Shown here: one piece after another, positions 24,328 through 35,600 of the stretch
Layout of the letters: every line of letters starts with the position of its first letter
Position numbering within the stretch: the stretch's first letter is position 1
Source of the DNA: Sphingobacterium sp. SYP-B4668
GTDB taxonomy: Bacteria > Bacteroidota > Bacteroidia > Sphingobacteriales > Sphingobacteriaceae
NCBI RefSeq assembly: GCF_027627455.1
Contig: NZ_CP115483.1
Location: 2,666,001-2,730,000 of the forward strand
Reading direction: 5' to 3'
DNA length: 64,000 nt
The notes under the pieces: model-generated
Databases searched by the model: none
Seen by the model: only the letters and a program-made list of their open reading frames with translations
What the model was told of the DNA's origin: nothing
Made by a program: the position numbers and the translations under genes

Positions 24328-25047
24328 ATGAAAATAGAAACGTATTCAAAATTTGTCGCTGAGCTGATTGGTACATTCGGTTTGGTGCTCTTTGGTTGTG
24401 GTGCAGCTGCAATAGCAGGTGTAGATACCGCAGGTGGCCTATCCGGTTTGGGCCTATTGGGTATTGCCACCGCTTTTGGTCTGTCAGTAGTGGTATTTGC
24501 CTATGCTATTGGTGGGATCTCGGGCTGCCATATCAACCCCGCTGTGACAATAGGTGTATTGGCTGCGGGCCGTCTATCTGCAAAAGATGCAGGAGTCTAC
24601 ATCTTGGCGCAATTGATAGGAGCCTTGTTGGGAGCATTTGTGCTACAACAGATTTTAAGCGGACAATTAGCCGGTTTCCAGGCTGGTGAATGGGCCTATG
24701 GGTCAAATGGCTGGGGGCAAGGGTATCAAAACGAATATGGGGTTGTGGCAGCGTTTACAACTGAAGCGGTGCTGACATTCCTCTTCCTATTCGTGATATT
24801 GGCTACGACCTCTAACGTAGGAAATGGTACAATGGCTGGATTGGCAATCGGCTTTACGCTGTTGCTCATTCACCTTGTAGCGATACCTGTGACTGGAACT
24901 TCTGTCAATCCAGCACGCTCATTTGGCCCTGCTGTGTTGGCGGGTGGAGTGGCACTTTCACAGCTGTGGTTATTTATTGTCGCGCCAATAGTTGGTGCGC
25001 TGGTCGCAGCAGGAGTGTGGCGGGCAATAGCACCCAAAGCGGAGTGA
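24328..25047 (+). CDS. aqpZ: Aquaporin Z
   Basis: A 239-residue inner-membrane water channel with the six-helix MIP fold. Both NPA boxes are present: GCHINPAVTIG (residues 70-72 are NPA) and GTSVNPARSFGPA near residue 195. The first helix reads FVAELIGTFGLVLFGCGAAAIAG, as in AqpZ. The Arg that forms the selectivity filter follows the second NPA (NPAR), and a His in the filter position (LLLIHLVAIPVTGTS) favours a water-specific aquaporin over a glycerol facilitator. Length is normal. It has its own promoter and a strong terminator, so it is monocistronic. Confidence 0.95.
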   Translation: MKIETYSKFVAELIGTFGLVLFGCGAAAIAGVDTAGGLSGLGLLGIATAFGLSVVVFAYAIGGISGCHINPAVTIGVLAAGRLSAKDAGVYILAQLIGALLGAFVLQQILSGQLAGFQAGEWAYGSNGWGQGYQNEYGVVAAFTTEAVLTFLFLFVILATTSNVGNGTMAGLAIGFTLLLIHLVAIPVTGTSVNPARSFGPAVLAGGVALSQLWLFIVAPIVGALVAAGVWRAIAPKAE

Positions 25048-25087
25048 AAATAGAGGTGTAAAAGATAAATGGGAGTATACCCAACAG

Positions 25088-25120
25088 AAGAGTCCTTGGC
25101 TTTAAAGCCAAGGACTCTTT
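25088..25120. terminator. Bidirectional terminator between aqpZ and ribF
   Basis: A 16-bp perfect palindrome, AAGAGTCCTTGGCTTT followed directly by its complement, ends in a T-rich tract (CTCTTTAATTTTTATG). It lies between convergent genes and can serve both strands. Confidence 0.85.
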
Positions 25121-25159
25121 AATTTTTATGAAAACAAGACGATGTTAATTTGTATGTTT

Positions 25160-26140
25160 TTACTTGGTCTCAAAGAAATGACGGATGTACTGCTTGTCTT
25201 CTTCTATCTTATCTTTCATGATGTCTATACTTTCAAAACGTTCATCATGTCGGACAAAGTGTAAAAATTTGACCTTAAGTGTCTTTCCATAAATATCCTC
25301 GTTGAAATCAAATAGGGATACTTCTATGTTACGGGTCATACCATCTACAGTAGGTCGGGTACCGATATATCCCATCCCTTTGGCTCTGCAAATAGGCACT
25401 TCCTCTTCGTAGGCGCCAGTCAAGACTTCTTTCACCTTGTCATAAATCTCTACCTCTACGGCATAGATGCCATAGGCCGGAATCAGCTTGTGCTTCTCGT
25501 GTACATGTAAATTGGCGGTAGGAAACCCAATGGTCCGACCAATCTGATCGCCACGAATCACAGTCCCCGTCAATTCAAAAGGATAGCCTAAGTATTGGTT
25601 GGCTGTATCAATATTACCTTTGATCAAGGATTCTCGGATGCGTGTAGAAGATACGGCAACATCATTGATATCTTGCTCGGGAATCTGATCGACGGTATAA
25701 TCGAAAATTTCAGCAAAATATTCCAGTTCGACAAGAGAGCCTTTTCGGTCCTTTCCAAAATGATGGTCGTATCCAATGACAATTTTCTTGGTGCCCAGCT
25801 TGCCAATCAATACATTGCTGATGTACTCCTCTGGTGTCTGATTGGAAAAATCTCGAGTGAAAGGCGTTAGGATCAGATGGTCTATACCTGCTTTGGCAAG
25901 ATGCCACACTTTTTCTTCAATATCGTTGATGAGGCGGAGACTATCGTCATCTGGATTGATAATAAGGCGAGGATGAGGGAAAAAAGTCAATAATACGGTC
26001 TCTCCATTGATTTTCTTAGCAGATTCTTTAAGATGACTCAAAATCTTCTGATGCCCGATATGGACGCCATCAAAAGTCCCAATGGTGACTACAGCGCAGT
26101 CTAAAGGTTGGAAGTCTTCTAAATTTCTGTATATTTTCAT
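25160..26140 (-). CDS. ribF: Bifunctional riboflavin kinase/FAD synthetase
   Basis: Converts riboflavin to FMN and then FAD. The N-terminal nucleotidyltransferase domain carries TIGTFDGVHIGHQ (residues 20-32, with the GxHxGH nucleotide-binding site) and VSSTRIRESLIKG. The C-terminal riboflavin kinase domain carries GTVIRGDQIGRTIGFPTANL. From ATG 26140 it is 326 residues, normal for RibF. The same frame continues 20 codons upstream to a second ATG at 26200 only because the start region is tandemly duplicated; the extra residues (KPSRHRRSSSHPPTSRIVR) match no RibF feature. It is the last gene of the ftsX-DUF3098-uppP-truB-ribF series, although a 265-bp gap separates it from truB. Confidence 0.95.
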   Translation of the reverse strand: MKIYRNLEDFQPLDCAVVTIGTFDGVHIGHQKILSHLKESAKKINGETVLLTFFPHPRLIINPDDDSLRLINDIEEKVWHLAKAGIDHLILTPFTRDFSNQTPEEYISNVLIGKLGTKKIVIGYDHHFGKDRKGSLVELEYFAEIFDYTVDQIPEQDINDVAVSSTRIRESLIKGNIDTANQYLGYPFELTGTVIRGDQIGRTIGFPTANLHVHEKHKLIPAYGIYAVEVEIYDKVKEVLTGAYEEEVPICRAKGMGYIGTRPTVDGMTRNIEVSLFDFNEDIYGKTLKVKFLHFVRHDERFESIDIMKDKIEEDKQYIRHFFETK

Positions 26141-26257
26141 CCTAACTATTCTACTTGTTGGCGGATGAGAGCTCGATCGACGGTGTCGACTCGGTTTCAT
26201 CCTAACTATTCTACTTGTTGGCGGATGAGCGCTCGATCGACGATGTCGACTCGGTAC
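26138..26257. repeat. 60-bp tandem duplication covering the ribF start codon
   Basis: Bases 26138-26197 and 26198-26257 are two adjacent copies of a 60-bp unit that differ at only about four positions (for example GATGAGAGC versus GATGAGCGC, and CGGTGTCG versus CGATGTCG). Each copy contains CAT, the minus-strand ATG of ribF. The period is 20 codons, so both ATGs are in the same frame. Within the unit are the small palindromes TCGATCGA and GTCGAC. The rest of 26258-26404 shows nothing that I can name. Confidence 0.9.
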
Positions 26258-26404
26258 CCTTCCACTTTCTTATTAATTTCTTCTATTTAATGACTATATA
26301 CCTTGCGTTTATCCGGTACATATTTGCTTAGGTCGAGACACCGACCTACATCATTAAACTGAGTTTGCCGCAAAAATAACAACTATTATTCGTTAATGGT
26401 TGAA

Positions 26405-27136
26405 TTAGATTGTTTGTTTTTCGTTAATTTTTTGAGATCGGATGACTTCGATGAGTTTTTCTAAGTTCCATGCGTTGGCAATATCATAGTCGCCACTTTT
26501 GGTACGACGGAGCTCACTGAGATGCCCACCATTGTCCAATGCTTTTCCAAAATCATGTGCGATAGAGCGAATGTATGTTCCTTTGGAACACGAAATCCTA
26601 AAGTGCACGTGAGGGAGTTCAATCTTTTCGATGTCAAAACTATTGATACGGATCTTTCTGGATTTGAGTTCAACCTCTTCTCCTCGTCTAGCCTTTTCGT
26701 ACACGCGCTCTCCATTGATTTTGATTGCCGAATGAGCGGGTGGGTATTGTTCGAGTTCGCCCAGAAATTGCTGCGTGGCCGCCTGAATAGCATCTGCTGT
26801 CAAGTCACTGATATCAAACCGCTGGTCGATATCGGTCTCCAAATCATATGAAGGTGTAGTGGCACCTAGGGTAATTATACCCGTATACTCTTTGTCTTCT
26901 GCTTGAAAGGTGTCGATTTGCTTAGTCATCTTTCCAGTGCACACAATCAAAAGACCGGTCGCCAATGGATCGAGGGTGCCTGCGTGGCCTACCTTTATCT
27001 TTTGGGGTTTGATTGAATTTCTAATCTTACCGACGACGTCGAAACTCGTCCATGTGAGTGGCTTATCGACCAAAAGCATTTGCCCTTCTGCGAAGTTGAA
27101 AACGGGCTCTTGTTCGTGCGCTATACGTTCTTCCAT
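26405..27136 (-). CDS. truB: tRNA pseudouridine-55 synthase
   Basis: Makes pseudouridine 55 in the T-loop of tRNAs. The catalytic motif GHAGTLDPLATG holds the nucleophile Asp56. Other family blocks are LLVDKPLTWTSFDVV, YPPAHSAIKINGERVYEKAR and SCSKGTYIRSIAHDFG. At 243 residues it is the short bacterial form without a C-terminal PUA domain. The ATG shares its A with the uppP stop (TAATG), so translation is coupled to uppP. Confidence 0.96.
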   Translation of the reverse strand: MEERIAHEQEPVFNFAEGQMLLVDKPLTWTSFDVVGKIRNSIKPQKIKVGHAGTLDPLATGLLIVCTGKMTKQIDTFQAEDKEYTGIITLGATTPSYDLETDIDQRFDISDLTADAIQAATQQFLGELEQYPPAHSAIKINGERVYEKARRGEEVELKSRKIRINSFDIEKIELPHVHFRISCSKGTYIRSIAHDFGKALDNGGHLSELRRTKSGDYDIANAWNLEKLIEVIRSQKINEKQTI

Positions 27137-27930
27137 TAAATAATCTGTAGGCTATGGCCTGACATCAACAAAGCGATAATCAGCAATCCAACAATAATCC
27201 TATACCAACCAAAGGCTTTAAAACCATATTTGGTCAGGATTCCGATAAAAGATTTGATGGCAATAATCGCCACTATAAATCCCACGACGTTACCAATAAT
27301 CAATAGATTGATTTCATCGGGAGTAAAAGTATTACCTTCTTTAAAAAATTTAAGCAACTTGACTAAGGATGCGCCAAACATCATGGGGAGCGCCAAAAAG
27401 AATGAAAATTCAGCCGCTGCTTTACGCGTTAATTGCTGCGTCATACCCCCCACAATAGTACTTGCTGATCGTGACGTGCCCGGTATCAAGGCCAGACATT
27501 GATAGAGACCGATCTTGAACGCTTGTCCATACGAAATATCATCTGAATTGTCCAAGGAGGGCTTGTTGAACCATTTGTCTACAAATAAAAGAATCACTCC
27601 ACCGATGACCAAACTGACGGCTACCATTAATGGACTTTCTAGCCACTGATCGATATAATCATTCAGTGCAAGACCTAAAATCGATGCCGGTATCGCAGCT
27701 ACCACAAGCTTGTAGTAAAAGGCCATAGACCGAAAGAAACGCTTGTAGTAAAGAACCAAGACAGATAGGATGGTACCCAGCTGGATAACAATGGTAAAGA
27801 GCTTGACAAATGCTGTGGGCTCGATGCCCATTAAAGCGGTAGCAATAATCATATGTCCTGTCGATGAGACAGGTAAAAACTCTGTCAGGCCTTCAATGAT
27901 GGCCAAGACAATGACTTCAATTAAATTCAT
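27136..27930 (-). CDS. uppP: Undecaprenyl-diphosphatase
   Basis: An inner-membrane phosphatase that recycles the C55 lipid carrier of peptidoglycan synthesis and confers bacitracin tolerance. It has 264 residues and about eight hydrophobic helices. The BacA/UppP motifs are intact: the first acidic box IEGLTEFLPVSSTGHMII (residues 12-29) and the second box PGTSRSASTIVGGM with its catalytic Arg and Ser residues. It sits 8 bp after the DUF3098 gene and overlaps truB by one base. The same order occurs in many Bacteroidota. Confidence 0.96.
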   Translation of the reverse strand: MNLIEVIVLAIIEGLTEFLPVSSTGHMIIATALMGIEPTAFVKLFTIVIQLGTILSVLVLYYKRFFRSMAFYYKLVVAAIPASILGLALNDYIDQWLESPLMVAVSLVIGGVILLFVDKWFNKPSLDNSDDISYGQAFKIGLYQCLALIPGTSRSASTIVGGMTQQLTRKAAAEFSFFLALPMMFGASLVKLLKFFKEGNTFTPDEINLLIIGNVVGFIVAIIAIKSFIGILTKYGFKAFGWYRIIVGLLIIALLMSGHSLQII

Positions 27931-27938
27931 CTACTATT

Positions 27939-28184
27939 TTATACGTTCTTGTTCTTGGGTTTGTATAGGATGGCGACAAAACCCAATGCAAAACCTAGTA
28001 TAACAACGATAGGAGCAATCGTTATTTTGGTAAAACTATAAATATCAGTACTGCCCGACATTAGGAAAAAACCGATAATTACGACAAGGATACTGGCTAC
28101 AAAAAGTTGGTAATTAATTTTTGCGAATGCAAATCCGGTCTTGTTGACAGGTGTTGTTTTTGTAGTTTTATTAGCTTGAGCCAT
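27939..28184 (-). CDS. DUF3098 small membrane protein
   Basis: An 81-residue inner-membrane protein with two hydrophobic segments (YQLFVASILVVIIGFFLMSG and ITIAPIVVILGFALGFVAIL) and a short charged tail (YKPKNKNV). The sequence GFAFAKINYQLF before the first helix is the pattern I associate with DUF3098. It lies 12 bp after ftsX and 8 bp before uppP, so it belongs to the cell-envelope operon. No activity is known for the family; a link to division or envelope growth is suggested only by position. Confidence 0.85.
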   Translation of the reverse strand: MAQANKTTKTTPVNKTGFAFAKINYQLFVASILVVIIGFFLMSGSTDIYSFTKITIAPIVVILGFALGFVAILYKPKNKNV

Positions 28185-28196
28185 AATGGTATATAA

Positions 28197-29075
28197 TTAA
28201 CGATATAAACTATGTGATTTTGCCTTAAGGTATTTGGTGACTGCAAAATAGGTACTCAACCCAGCAATCAGGACGCCAAGAATGATGACCCCCAAAAAGA
28301 TGGCGCCAAACTCGTACCAATTTCTTAGAAAGACCAATTCAGGAATTTGCCTTTGCGAAAATTGTAGGGTGAAGAGTAACAGTAAAATGGCAATCAACGC
28401 GCCCAATAAACCGTGGACAATACCATACAGGATGTAGGGCTTGCGGATAAAATTTTTGGTTGCACCGATGAGCTGCATGCTCTTGATCAAGAAACGCTGG
28501 GAGTATATCGCTAGTCGAATGGTATTGTTGATCAACGCAACCGCTATTACCAAAAGGATGACGGTGAACGCCAAAACAACGATACTGATGACGCGGATAT
28601 TCTTATTGACCATATCGATCAATGACTCTTGATAAACGACTTCCTTGACCTTGCTGCTGTTGGATACTTTTTTGATGAATGTCTGTATGCTATCGGTATT
28701 GGCATATTGTTCTTTCAGGTATACATCAATAGAAGGTAGCAACGGATTGTGCCCTAGGAACTCAACAAAGTCTTCTCCCAGGTCCTCTCTTAGATTTTTG
28801 GCAGCAAGTTCTTTACTGATGTATTCTGTGCGTAGCACGTAAGGGTCTTTTTCCACATCTTTTTGCATCGCCAATACATCCCCCTCTGTCGTATCATCAT
28901 TGACGATGATGTTGAGGACAATATTCTCCTTTACATATTTGGAAAGGTTGCGGGCGTGTACAAGGATCAATCCCAATAAACCAGTCATGAGCAGTACCAA
29001 TGCAATGCTGATTACCGTTGAGACGTATACAGATTTTGTTTTTTTCTTGGTGGTGCTTAATTCGTATCCTGACAT
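28197..29075 (-). CDS. ftsX: Cell-division permease-like protein FtsX
   Basis: FtsX with FtsE forms an ABC-like complex at the septum that activates peptidoglycan hydrolases. The 292 residues have the usual layout: a first transmembrane helix (STVISIALVLLMTGLLGLILV, 20-40), a periplasmic domain (about 55-160, including LRTEYISKELAAKNLREDLG), and three C-terminal helices (VVLAFTVILLVIAVALI, GLLGALIAILLLLFTL, AIFLGVIILGVLIAGLSTYFAV). ftsE is not adjacent, as is usual in Bacteroidota. It heads the operon that runs to truB or ribF. Confidence 0.93.
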   Translation of the reverse strand: MSGYELSTTKKKTKSVYVSTVISIALVLLMTGLLGLILVHARNLSKYVKENIVLNIIVNDDTTEGDVLAMQKDVEKDPYVLRTEYISKELAAKNLREDLGEDFVEFLGHNPLLPSIDVYLKEQYANTDSIQTFIKKVSNSSKVKEVVYQESLIDMVNKNIRVISIVVLAFTVILLVIAVALINNTIRLAIYSQRFLIKSMQLIGATKNFIRKPYILYGIVHGLLGALIAILLLLFTLQFSQRQIPELVFLRNWYEFGAIFLGVIILGVLIAGLSTYFAVTKYLKAKSHSLYR

Positions 29076-29430
29076 AAGCAGATTTTAATTATTTGTTTGC
29101 GAAAGTAAGGAATTGCGCTGATTTTATGAACAAATATTGCAATTACTTACTAAGTGTGTAACTATCATTCGTATGGAGATGACCAATAATCTATCCTGAA
29201 TGCATCTTGGAAGGAGATGGGTCACTTTATTCTTTAACTTCTAATATCTCCAATTATTGTTTAAAGTGCAAATCATTTTACCAAAAATAGTCTTCCGATG
29301 TGTCTGGTGGTCTTGAAGGACGTAGATGGCGCCTCCAATGATAAAGCTGTAGGATGTGCGACAGAATGGTTTTTATATATAGGAGTAAAATTGTAATTTC
29401 GCAGTTCTTAATAATTCCTTATTTAGTCAA
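29076..29430. promoter_or_regulatory. Divergent ftsX/leuS intergenic region
   Basis: 355 bp without a gene. Near-consensus -7 boxes are visible on each side: TACTTTCG on the minus strand about 25 bp before ftsX, and TAATTTCG on the plus strand about 37 bp before leuS. Both have C for T at one position and poor -33 boxes. No tRNA, T-box leader or hairpin of note was seen. Confidence 0.4.
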
Positions 29431-32214
29431 ATGGAGTATAATCATAAATCATTAGAGAAGAAGTGGCAGAAATTTTGGGCGGCACATCACACGTTTAAAT
29501 CATCAGATTCACATGATAAGCCTAAGTATTATGTGTTGGATATGTTTCCGTACCCGTCTGGGGCTGGACTACATGTAGGGCATCCACTGGGCTATATCGC
29601 ATCCGATATCTTTTCGCGGTACAAGCGCTCAAAAGGTTTCAACGTCTTGCATCCAATGGGATATGACTCTTTTGGCCTGCCTGCTGAGCAATATGCTATA
29701 CAGACCGGGCAACATCCGGCGATTACCACCGAAGCCAATATCAATCGGTATAGGGAACAGATGGATAATATCGGATTTTCGTATGATTGGAGCCGTGAAA
29801 TTCGGACATCTGAGCCCGAGTATTATAAATGGACGCAATGGATATTCATGCAATTGTTCAATTCGTGGTACAACAACGAATCGGATAAAGCGGAATCCAT
29901 CCAGACCTTGGTCGCCAAATTCGAAAGCACAGGTTCAGCTGGTATTAAGGCCGTATCTGATGAAGATGTATCTACCTTTACTGCTGCTGAGTGGCTGTCA
30001 TTCGATGAGGAGGCCCAACAACGGGAATTGTTGAAATACCGTATTGCCTACCTGCGGGAGAGTACCGTTAATTGGTGTGCAGCTTTGGGCACTGTATTGG
30101 CGAATGACGAGGTTATCAATGGTCTTTCTGAACGTGGAGGTTACCCTGTCGAACAAAAGAAAATGATGCAATGGTCTATGCGTATTACCGCCTACGCCGA
30201 TCGCCTACTACGTGGGCTACAAGATGTTGATTGGCCCGAACCTCTGGTCGAGATGCAACGCAACTGGATAGGTAAATCTGTCGGAGCATCGGTCAAATTT
30301 CCTGTGCCGCAGTTGAATACAAATATAGAGGTGTTCACGACACGTGTGGATACCATCTTTGGTGTATCGTTTGTGGTATTGGCGCCAGAACATGAGCTCG
30401 TATCTGCTTTAACTACCGAAGGTCAACTGTCAGATATACAGTCTTATATAGATAAGACAAGTAAGAAATCAGAGCTTGATCGAATGGCCGATACCAAAAC
30501 CGTATCTGGTGCATTTACGGGTAGCTATGCTAAACATCCTATTACTGGAGAAGAAGTCCAAATCTGGATTGCAGACTATGTATTGGCCAGCTATGGTACA
30601 GGTGCTGTGATGGCTGTACCCTCTGGAGACCAGCGCGACTATGTATTTGCGAAGCACTTCGGCTTACCGATTGTGCCTATATCAGATTCGCAACAGATCG
30701 AAGATGAAGCTGATGCCAATAAAAATGGTAAATACATCAACTCAGGATTTATAAACGGTATGACTTATGAAGAAGCTGTGCCTGCATTGATTGCGAAGTT
30801 GGAAGAATTGAATCTGGGGAAAGCTAAAATCAATTTCAGGATGCGGGATGCGATATTTGGACGTCAACGCTATTGGGGTGAGCCGGTACCGGTATACTTT
30901 AAGAATGGACTGCCCTATTTGATAAAAGAGGAGGAACTGCCGTTGCTCTTGCCTGAGGTAGATAAGTACCTGCCGACGGAAAGTGGGGAACCACCGCTAG
31001 GACGTGCCGAAGGTTGGAAATACGAAGATCGCTATGAATATGAACTCAGCACAATGCCTGGTTGGGCTGGGTCAAGTTGGTACTGGTTCCGATATATGGA
31101 TCCCAAGAACCAAGGGGCTTTTGCCTCGCCAGAAGCCATCGATTACTGGAAGTCTGTTGATTTATATATCGGTGGTTCTGAGCATGCTACCGGTCACTTG
31201 CTGTACTCACGCTTTTGGAATAAATTCTTGAAGGATCTGGGATATCATCAGGAGGAGGAGCCATTCAAGAAGTTGATCAACCAAGGGATGATCCAGGGCC
31301 GATCCAACTTTGTATATCGTGTACTAGATGCTGATGGAAGAGGTACGAACCAGTTTGTCTCTTACGGACTTAAAGGCCAATATACGACCAACGCACTACA
31401 TGTAGATGTCAATATTGTCGTGAATGATGTGCTGCACTTGGACAAATTCAAGGCTTCTAGGCCTGACTATGCAGACGCTGAATTTATCCTCGAAAATGGT
31501 AAGTACATCTGTGGATCGGAAGTCGAGAAGATGTCGAAGTCCAAGTTTAATGTCGTCAATCCAGATGATATCATCGATACCTATGGTGCGGATACCCTAC
31601 GTATGTACGAGATGTTTTTGGGTCCATTGGAACAAGCCAAACCTTGGAATACAAACGGTATAGAAGGCGTGTACAAATTCTTAAGAAAAGTGTGGCGTCT
31701 ATTCCATGACGGAGCGGGCAACTTTGCCGTATCTCCCGATGAACCAACTAAGGCCGAATTCAAAGCCTTACATAAAATCATTAAAAAAGTGGAAGAAGAC
31801 ATCGATAGATTCTCATTCAACACTTCGGTATCGGCATTCATGATTTGTGTAAATGAATTGACAGATCTCAAGACGAACAAAAGAGCGATATTGGAGCAAC
31901 TCTTAGTGGTATTGCAGCCTTATGCTCCTCACATTACGGAAGAATTGTGGTCGTTACTGGGAAATGAAGCAGGGACAATCTCCTATGCAGCTTATCCGAC
32001 GTTCAATCCTGAGTATTTGGTTGAATCTGAATTTGCCTATCCCGTATCCGTGAATGGAAAGATGAAAATGAATTTGCCACTTGCACTAGACCTTGACGCC
32101 AAAGCTGTGGAGGAAATCGTACTGGCTAATGAAGATGTCCAAAAAGTGTTGGATGGCAAGGCTGTGAAAAAGCTGATTTTCGTAAAAGGAAAAATCATCA
32201 ATATAGTAATCTAG
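29431..32214 (+). CDS. leuS: Leucyl-tRNA synthetase
   Basis: Charges tRNA-Leu. Class I signatures are present: the HIGH box in [16 protein letters not shown] (about residues 38-53) and KMSKSKFN near 700, with the editing-domain block [14 protein letters not shown] and the threonine-rich [13 protein letters not shown]. LeuS proteins of this phylum carry an insertion between the catalytic blocks, here the acidic [20 protein letters not shown] stretch near 150-170. At 927 residues it is full length. It is followed by a strong terminator, so it is a single-gene unit. Confidence 0.97.
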   Translation: MEYNHKSLEKKWQKFWAAHHTFKSSDSHDKPKYYVLDMFPYPSGAGLHVGHPLGYIASDIFSRYKRSKGFNVLHPMGYDSFGLPAEQYAIQTGQHPAITTEANINRYREQMDNIGFSYDWSREIRTSEPEYYKWTQWIFMQLFNSWYNNESDKAESIQTLVAKFESTGSAGIKAVSDEDVSTFTAAEWLSFDEEAQQRELLKYRIAYLRESTVNWCAALGTVLANDEVINGLSERGGYPVEQKKMMQWSMRITAYADRLLRGLQDVDWPEPLVEMQRNWIGKSVGASVKFPVPQLNTNIEVFTTRVDTIFGVSFVVLAPEHELVSALTTEGQLSDIQSYIDKTSKKSELDRMADTKTVSGAFTGSYAKHPITGEEVQIWIADYVLASYGTGAVMAVPSGDQRDYVFAKHFGLPIVPISDSQQIEDEADANKNGKYINSGFINGMTYEEAVPALIAKLEELNLGKAKINFRMRDAIFGRQRYWGEPVPVYFKNGLPYLIKEEELPLLLPEVDKYLPTESGEPPLGRAEGWKYEDRYEYELSTMPGWAGSSWYWFRYMDPKNQGAFASPEAIDYWKSVDLYIGGSEHATGHLLYSRFWNKFLKDLGYHQEEEPFKKLINQGMIQGRSNFVYRVLDADGRGTNQFVSYGLKGQYTTNALHVDVNIVVNDVLHLDKFKASRPDYADAEFILENGKYICGSEVEKMSKSKFNVVNPDDIIDTYGADTLRMYEMFLGPLEQAKPWNTNGIEGVYKFLRKVWRLFHDGAGNFAVSPDEPTKAEFKALHKIIKKVEEDIDRFSFNTSVSAFMICVNELTDLKTNKRAILEQLLVVLQPYAPHITEELWSLLGNEAGTISYAAYPTFNPEYLVESEFAYPVSVNGKMKMNLPLALDLDAKAVEEIVLANEDVQKVLDGKAVKKLIFVKGKIINIVI

Positions 32215-32255
32215 TATAACTATTGCGCACCTCGCGCCTGCGATTTGCCACCTAT

Positions 32256-32293
32256 AAGGTTCCCTTGGACGTTCCAAGGGGACCTTTTTTTTT
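32256..32293 (+). terminator. Intrinsic terminator of leuS
   Basis: AGGTTCCCTTGGA pairs with TCCAAGGGGACCT (one G-T pair) around a 2-4 nt loop, followed by nine T residues. Confidence 0.9.
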
Positions 32294-32680
32294 GCGACAG
32301 CATTTCATCTATCCAAAAAAATCTATTTGACTAAGCAGCTCATTATGAAGAGGTGGCGTTATTGAAAGAAGTATGTTTACTTTAATTGTCTCCATTTCTT
32401 TACAAAGGAGCATTTTCCTAAATGCTTTTCGAAAACAAAGTTACTGATTGTCAAGATCTTGTTACATTTAATGATGTACCTCGTACACTTTGCTTGCAAA
32501 AGCAAATTCTTATTGATTATATTTAGGTAACCAAGTTATAAATCGTTAATCCATTCACCATGGGTTAATCTATCATCCATTAATTAAAAAAAAGACATGC
32601 CTATGATGTAACCGCGCGCGCCACAAAAAACCAACCGGCTTAAAACCAACTAACAAACAATAAACAACTAAACATTAATT
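32294..32680 (+). promoter_or_regulatory. Long leader of the susCD pair with a TTTGCTT palindrome
   Basis: 387 bp without a gene. TTTGCTT (32489-32495) and AAGCAAA (32500-32506) form an inverted repeat around GCAA. A TTG followed 21 bp later by TATATTTA (one mismatch to TAnnTTTG) overlaps this palindrome and is the best promoter candidate, about 155 bp before the ATG. AT-rich and C/A-rich tracts fill the last 80 bp. No anti-sigma/sigma pair is nearby. Confidence 0.4.
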
Positions 32681-35600
32681 ATGACACAGTCAAAACACTT
32701 TAATGGAAGGGGTAGGCCTTCTATTCACCTCTCCTTAAAAAAGACCTTTTGGATGGCGAGTCTCACCGTTCTTGCCGCGAATCCAATTTTTGCTGAATCA
32801 ATTCACGTTGAAAATCTCTCGTTCCGAACGCCAAAAGCGAATATGATTGGTGTACAGGAAATCACTATCAAGGGAACAGTGCTGGATGCGACGACCAAAT
32901 CCCCTTTATCCGGGGTGACGGTCAAGGTTGTTGGGAAGAGCACTGCGACCAGCACGGGGGGGAATGGAGAGTTTGAGATCAAGACTGCGGCAAACGATAT
33001 GCTCGAGTTCAGCTATATCGGATACGGAAAAACCAGTCACACGGTCACAGGGCCCACCAGCAATCTCGTCGTTGAGCTCTTGAATGAGGCAGGTTCTTTG
33101 GAAGAGGTGGTGGTGACAGGGTATGGCGCACAGCGCAAAAAGGATTTAACCGGTTCGGTGTCAGTGGTAGACGTCAATCAGCTGAAGAGCCAGCCGACAG
33201 CAAGTGCAGTTGAGGCCTTACAAGGACGTGCTACAGGGGTGCAAATCGTTGCAGATGGCGCGCCGGGGTCAACTCCACAGATTAAGATTCGGGGCTATAG
33301 TACAATCAACAACAATGAACCGCTTTATGTTATTGACGGGGTGCCTTTTGAAGGTAAATTGAGCTGGCTGAATCAAAATGACATTGAGTCCATGCAGGTG
33401 CTGAAAGATGCGTCGGCAGCTTCTATATATGGAGCGCGTGCGAATAATGGGGTCGTCATTATTACTACCAAAAGCGGTAAAAGTGGTAAAGCGCAAATTA
33501 ATTTGGATGCTTACTACGGTGTGCAGGTCCCGAATAGGGGTAGATTTCCAAAAATGCTGACCCCGCAACAGGTTTTAGATATAGAAAATCGCGTTAATGG
33601 CACAAACAACACATTACCAGACTATATGGTAGCGGGAGGTAAAGTGGGGCATGACATTACGCCTGCGGATGTAGACCTATCCAAGTACAAATATAACGTA
33701 AAGAATAAAACGGATTTCTATCAAATAACGAAGACGAATAAAGAAGGCACAGATTGGTTCAGGGAATTATCTCAAAATGCACCCACACAATCTTACCAGC
33801 TAAGTGCGGCGGGTGGCACGGATGATGCAAAATATGCCATGTCAGCCGGATATTTAGGACAGAAAGGGACTATCATCCATACGGGATTTGAACGGTTCAA
33901 TATAAGGGCTAACACCTCTTTCTCAGCTTTCAATAATAAGCTTCGGTTTGGGGAGAATATGCAGTATAGCTTTACGCAGGGGCATGGTATCGGGGTAAAT
34001 ACCAACACCGCCGGTGACTATATTGGCGAGGGCAGTGTATTGGGATTTGCGTATCGGATTCACAATGCCATACCTGTGTATGATGAGATGGGCAACTTCG
34101 CAGGATCGCTCGGAGGGGAATTTGGGAATGGCGAAAATCCAGTAGCTATTGCCTATCGGGCAAAGGACAACGTGAATAAGAACAACTTTTTCTTTGGAAA
34201 TGCCTTTTCGGAGTATGACCTTATAGATGGACTTACCTTGCGGACTAACTTCGGCTTGAAGTACGAAAACTACAACGGTATATCGTATCGTTATCCCAAT
34301 CCAGAGTTTACTGAAGGAAATTTGAGCAACTCGATGAGTGAAAACTTCGGCTTTACGACGGAATGGACCTGGACCAATACACTTAATTACAAAAAAGTAT
34401 TTGGTGAGCACAGCCTGAATGTCTTAGCAGGTACCGAAGCTATACAAAATAGGTATCGGCAATTGAGCGGCAGCGGACGGGACTTATTCACCATGAGCAG
34501 CTTAGACTATCTCTACTTGGACGCTGCCAATGGCCAATCCAGTGGAAGTGAAGGTACGGTAGGCTCTATGTTCTCCTTGTTCGGAAAAGTAGACTATGCG
34601 TTCAAGGACAGGTATCTGTTGAGCGCGACTGTACGTAGGGATGGCTCTTCCAATTTTGGTCCAGCTAATAAATACGGCGTATTTCCAGGAGTAAGTGCTG
34701 CTTGGCGGGTATCAGAAGAGGATTTCTTAAAAGAAAATACTTGGGTCAGCGATCTGAAGCTGAGAGCGGGCTATGGTGTGACGGGTAACCAACGCATCCC
34801 ATCCGATCAGTATAGAAGAAGATTCAAGTCGGCCGTGAATTCGTCATCTTATCCAATCAACGGCACAGTAGTGACCGGTATGTGGTTGAGTGACTACGAC
34901 AATCCAAATATCAAATGGGAGCAGGTATCGGCCCTCAATCTAGGTGTGGACTTCTCTATCCTCCAAGGGGACATCGATGGCTCATTTGATTGGTATGACA
35001 AGCGCACTACAGATATGCTGTACCGTTTGCCACTTCCAGCTATTGCAGGAGGGCGGGCCAATTCGCCATATGTAAATGTCGGGGAGATGCAGAATAAGGG
35101 GATTGAATTCTCGCTTGGTTACCATTATGGGCACCGTCAAGAAAAACCATTTACATTGGATCTAGCGGCCAATATATCACGCAACATCAATAAAATTGTC
35201 TCCTTGTCGCCATCTATTACACAGGACAACTTTGGTGCATTCCGGAGTATGGAAACCTCTATCTTAAAAGCTGGAGAGCCATTTGCAGCATTCTATGGCT
35301 ATAAAGTCATCGGTATTTACCAAAGTGCTGACGACGTAGCGAACTCACCTGCATACAAAGATGCACGAGCAGGCGGGCTCAAGTATGCTGATATCAACAA
35401 TGATGGTAAAATCGATGGTGACGATCGGACCGTGATCGGTAGCCCACATCCTGACTTTATCTATTCTTTGAATATCAATGCCACCTATAAAAACTTTGAC
35501 CTGATGCTGTTTTTCTATGGTTCAAAAGGTAACCAAAACTATGAGGCCACCCGATACTTCACGGATTTCGGGGTATTCAAGGGACAGAAGAGTGTGCGGG

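Noticed and set aside
26141-26200. Longer ribF start at 26200 as the main start
   Set aside because: The extra 20 codons exist only because of the tandem duplication and add a low-complexity basic peptide before the normal RibF N-terminus.
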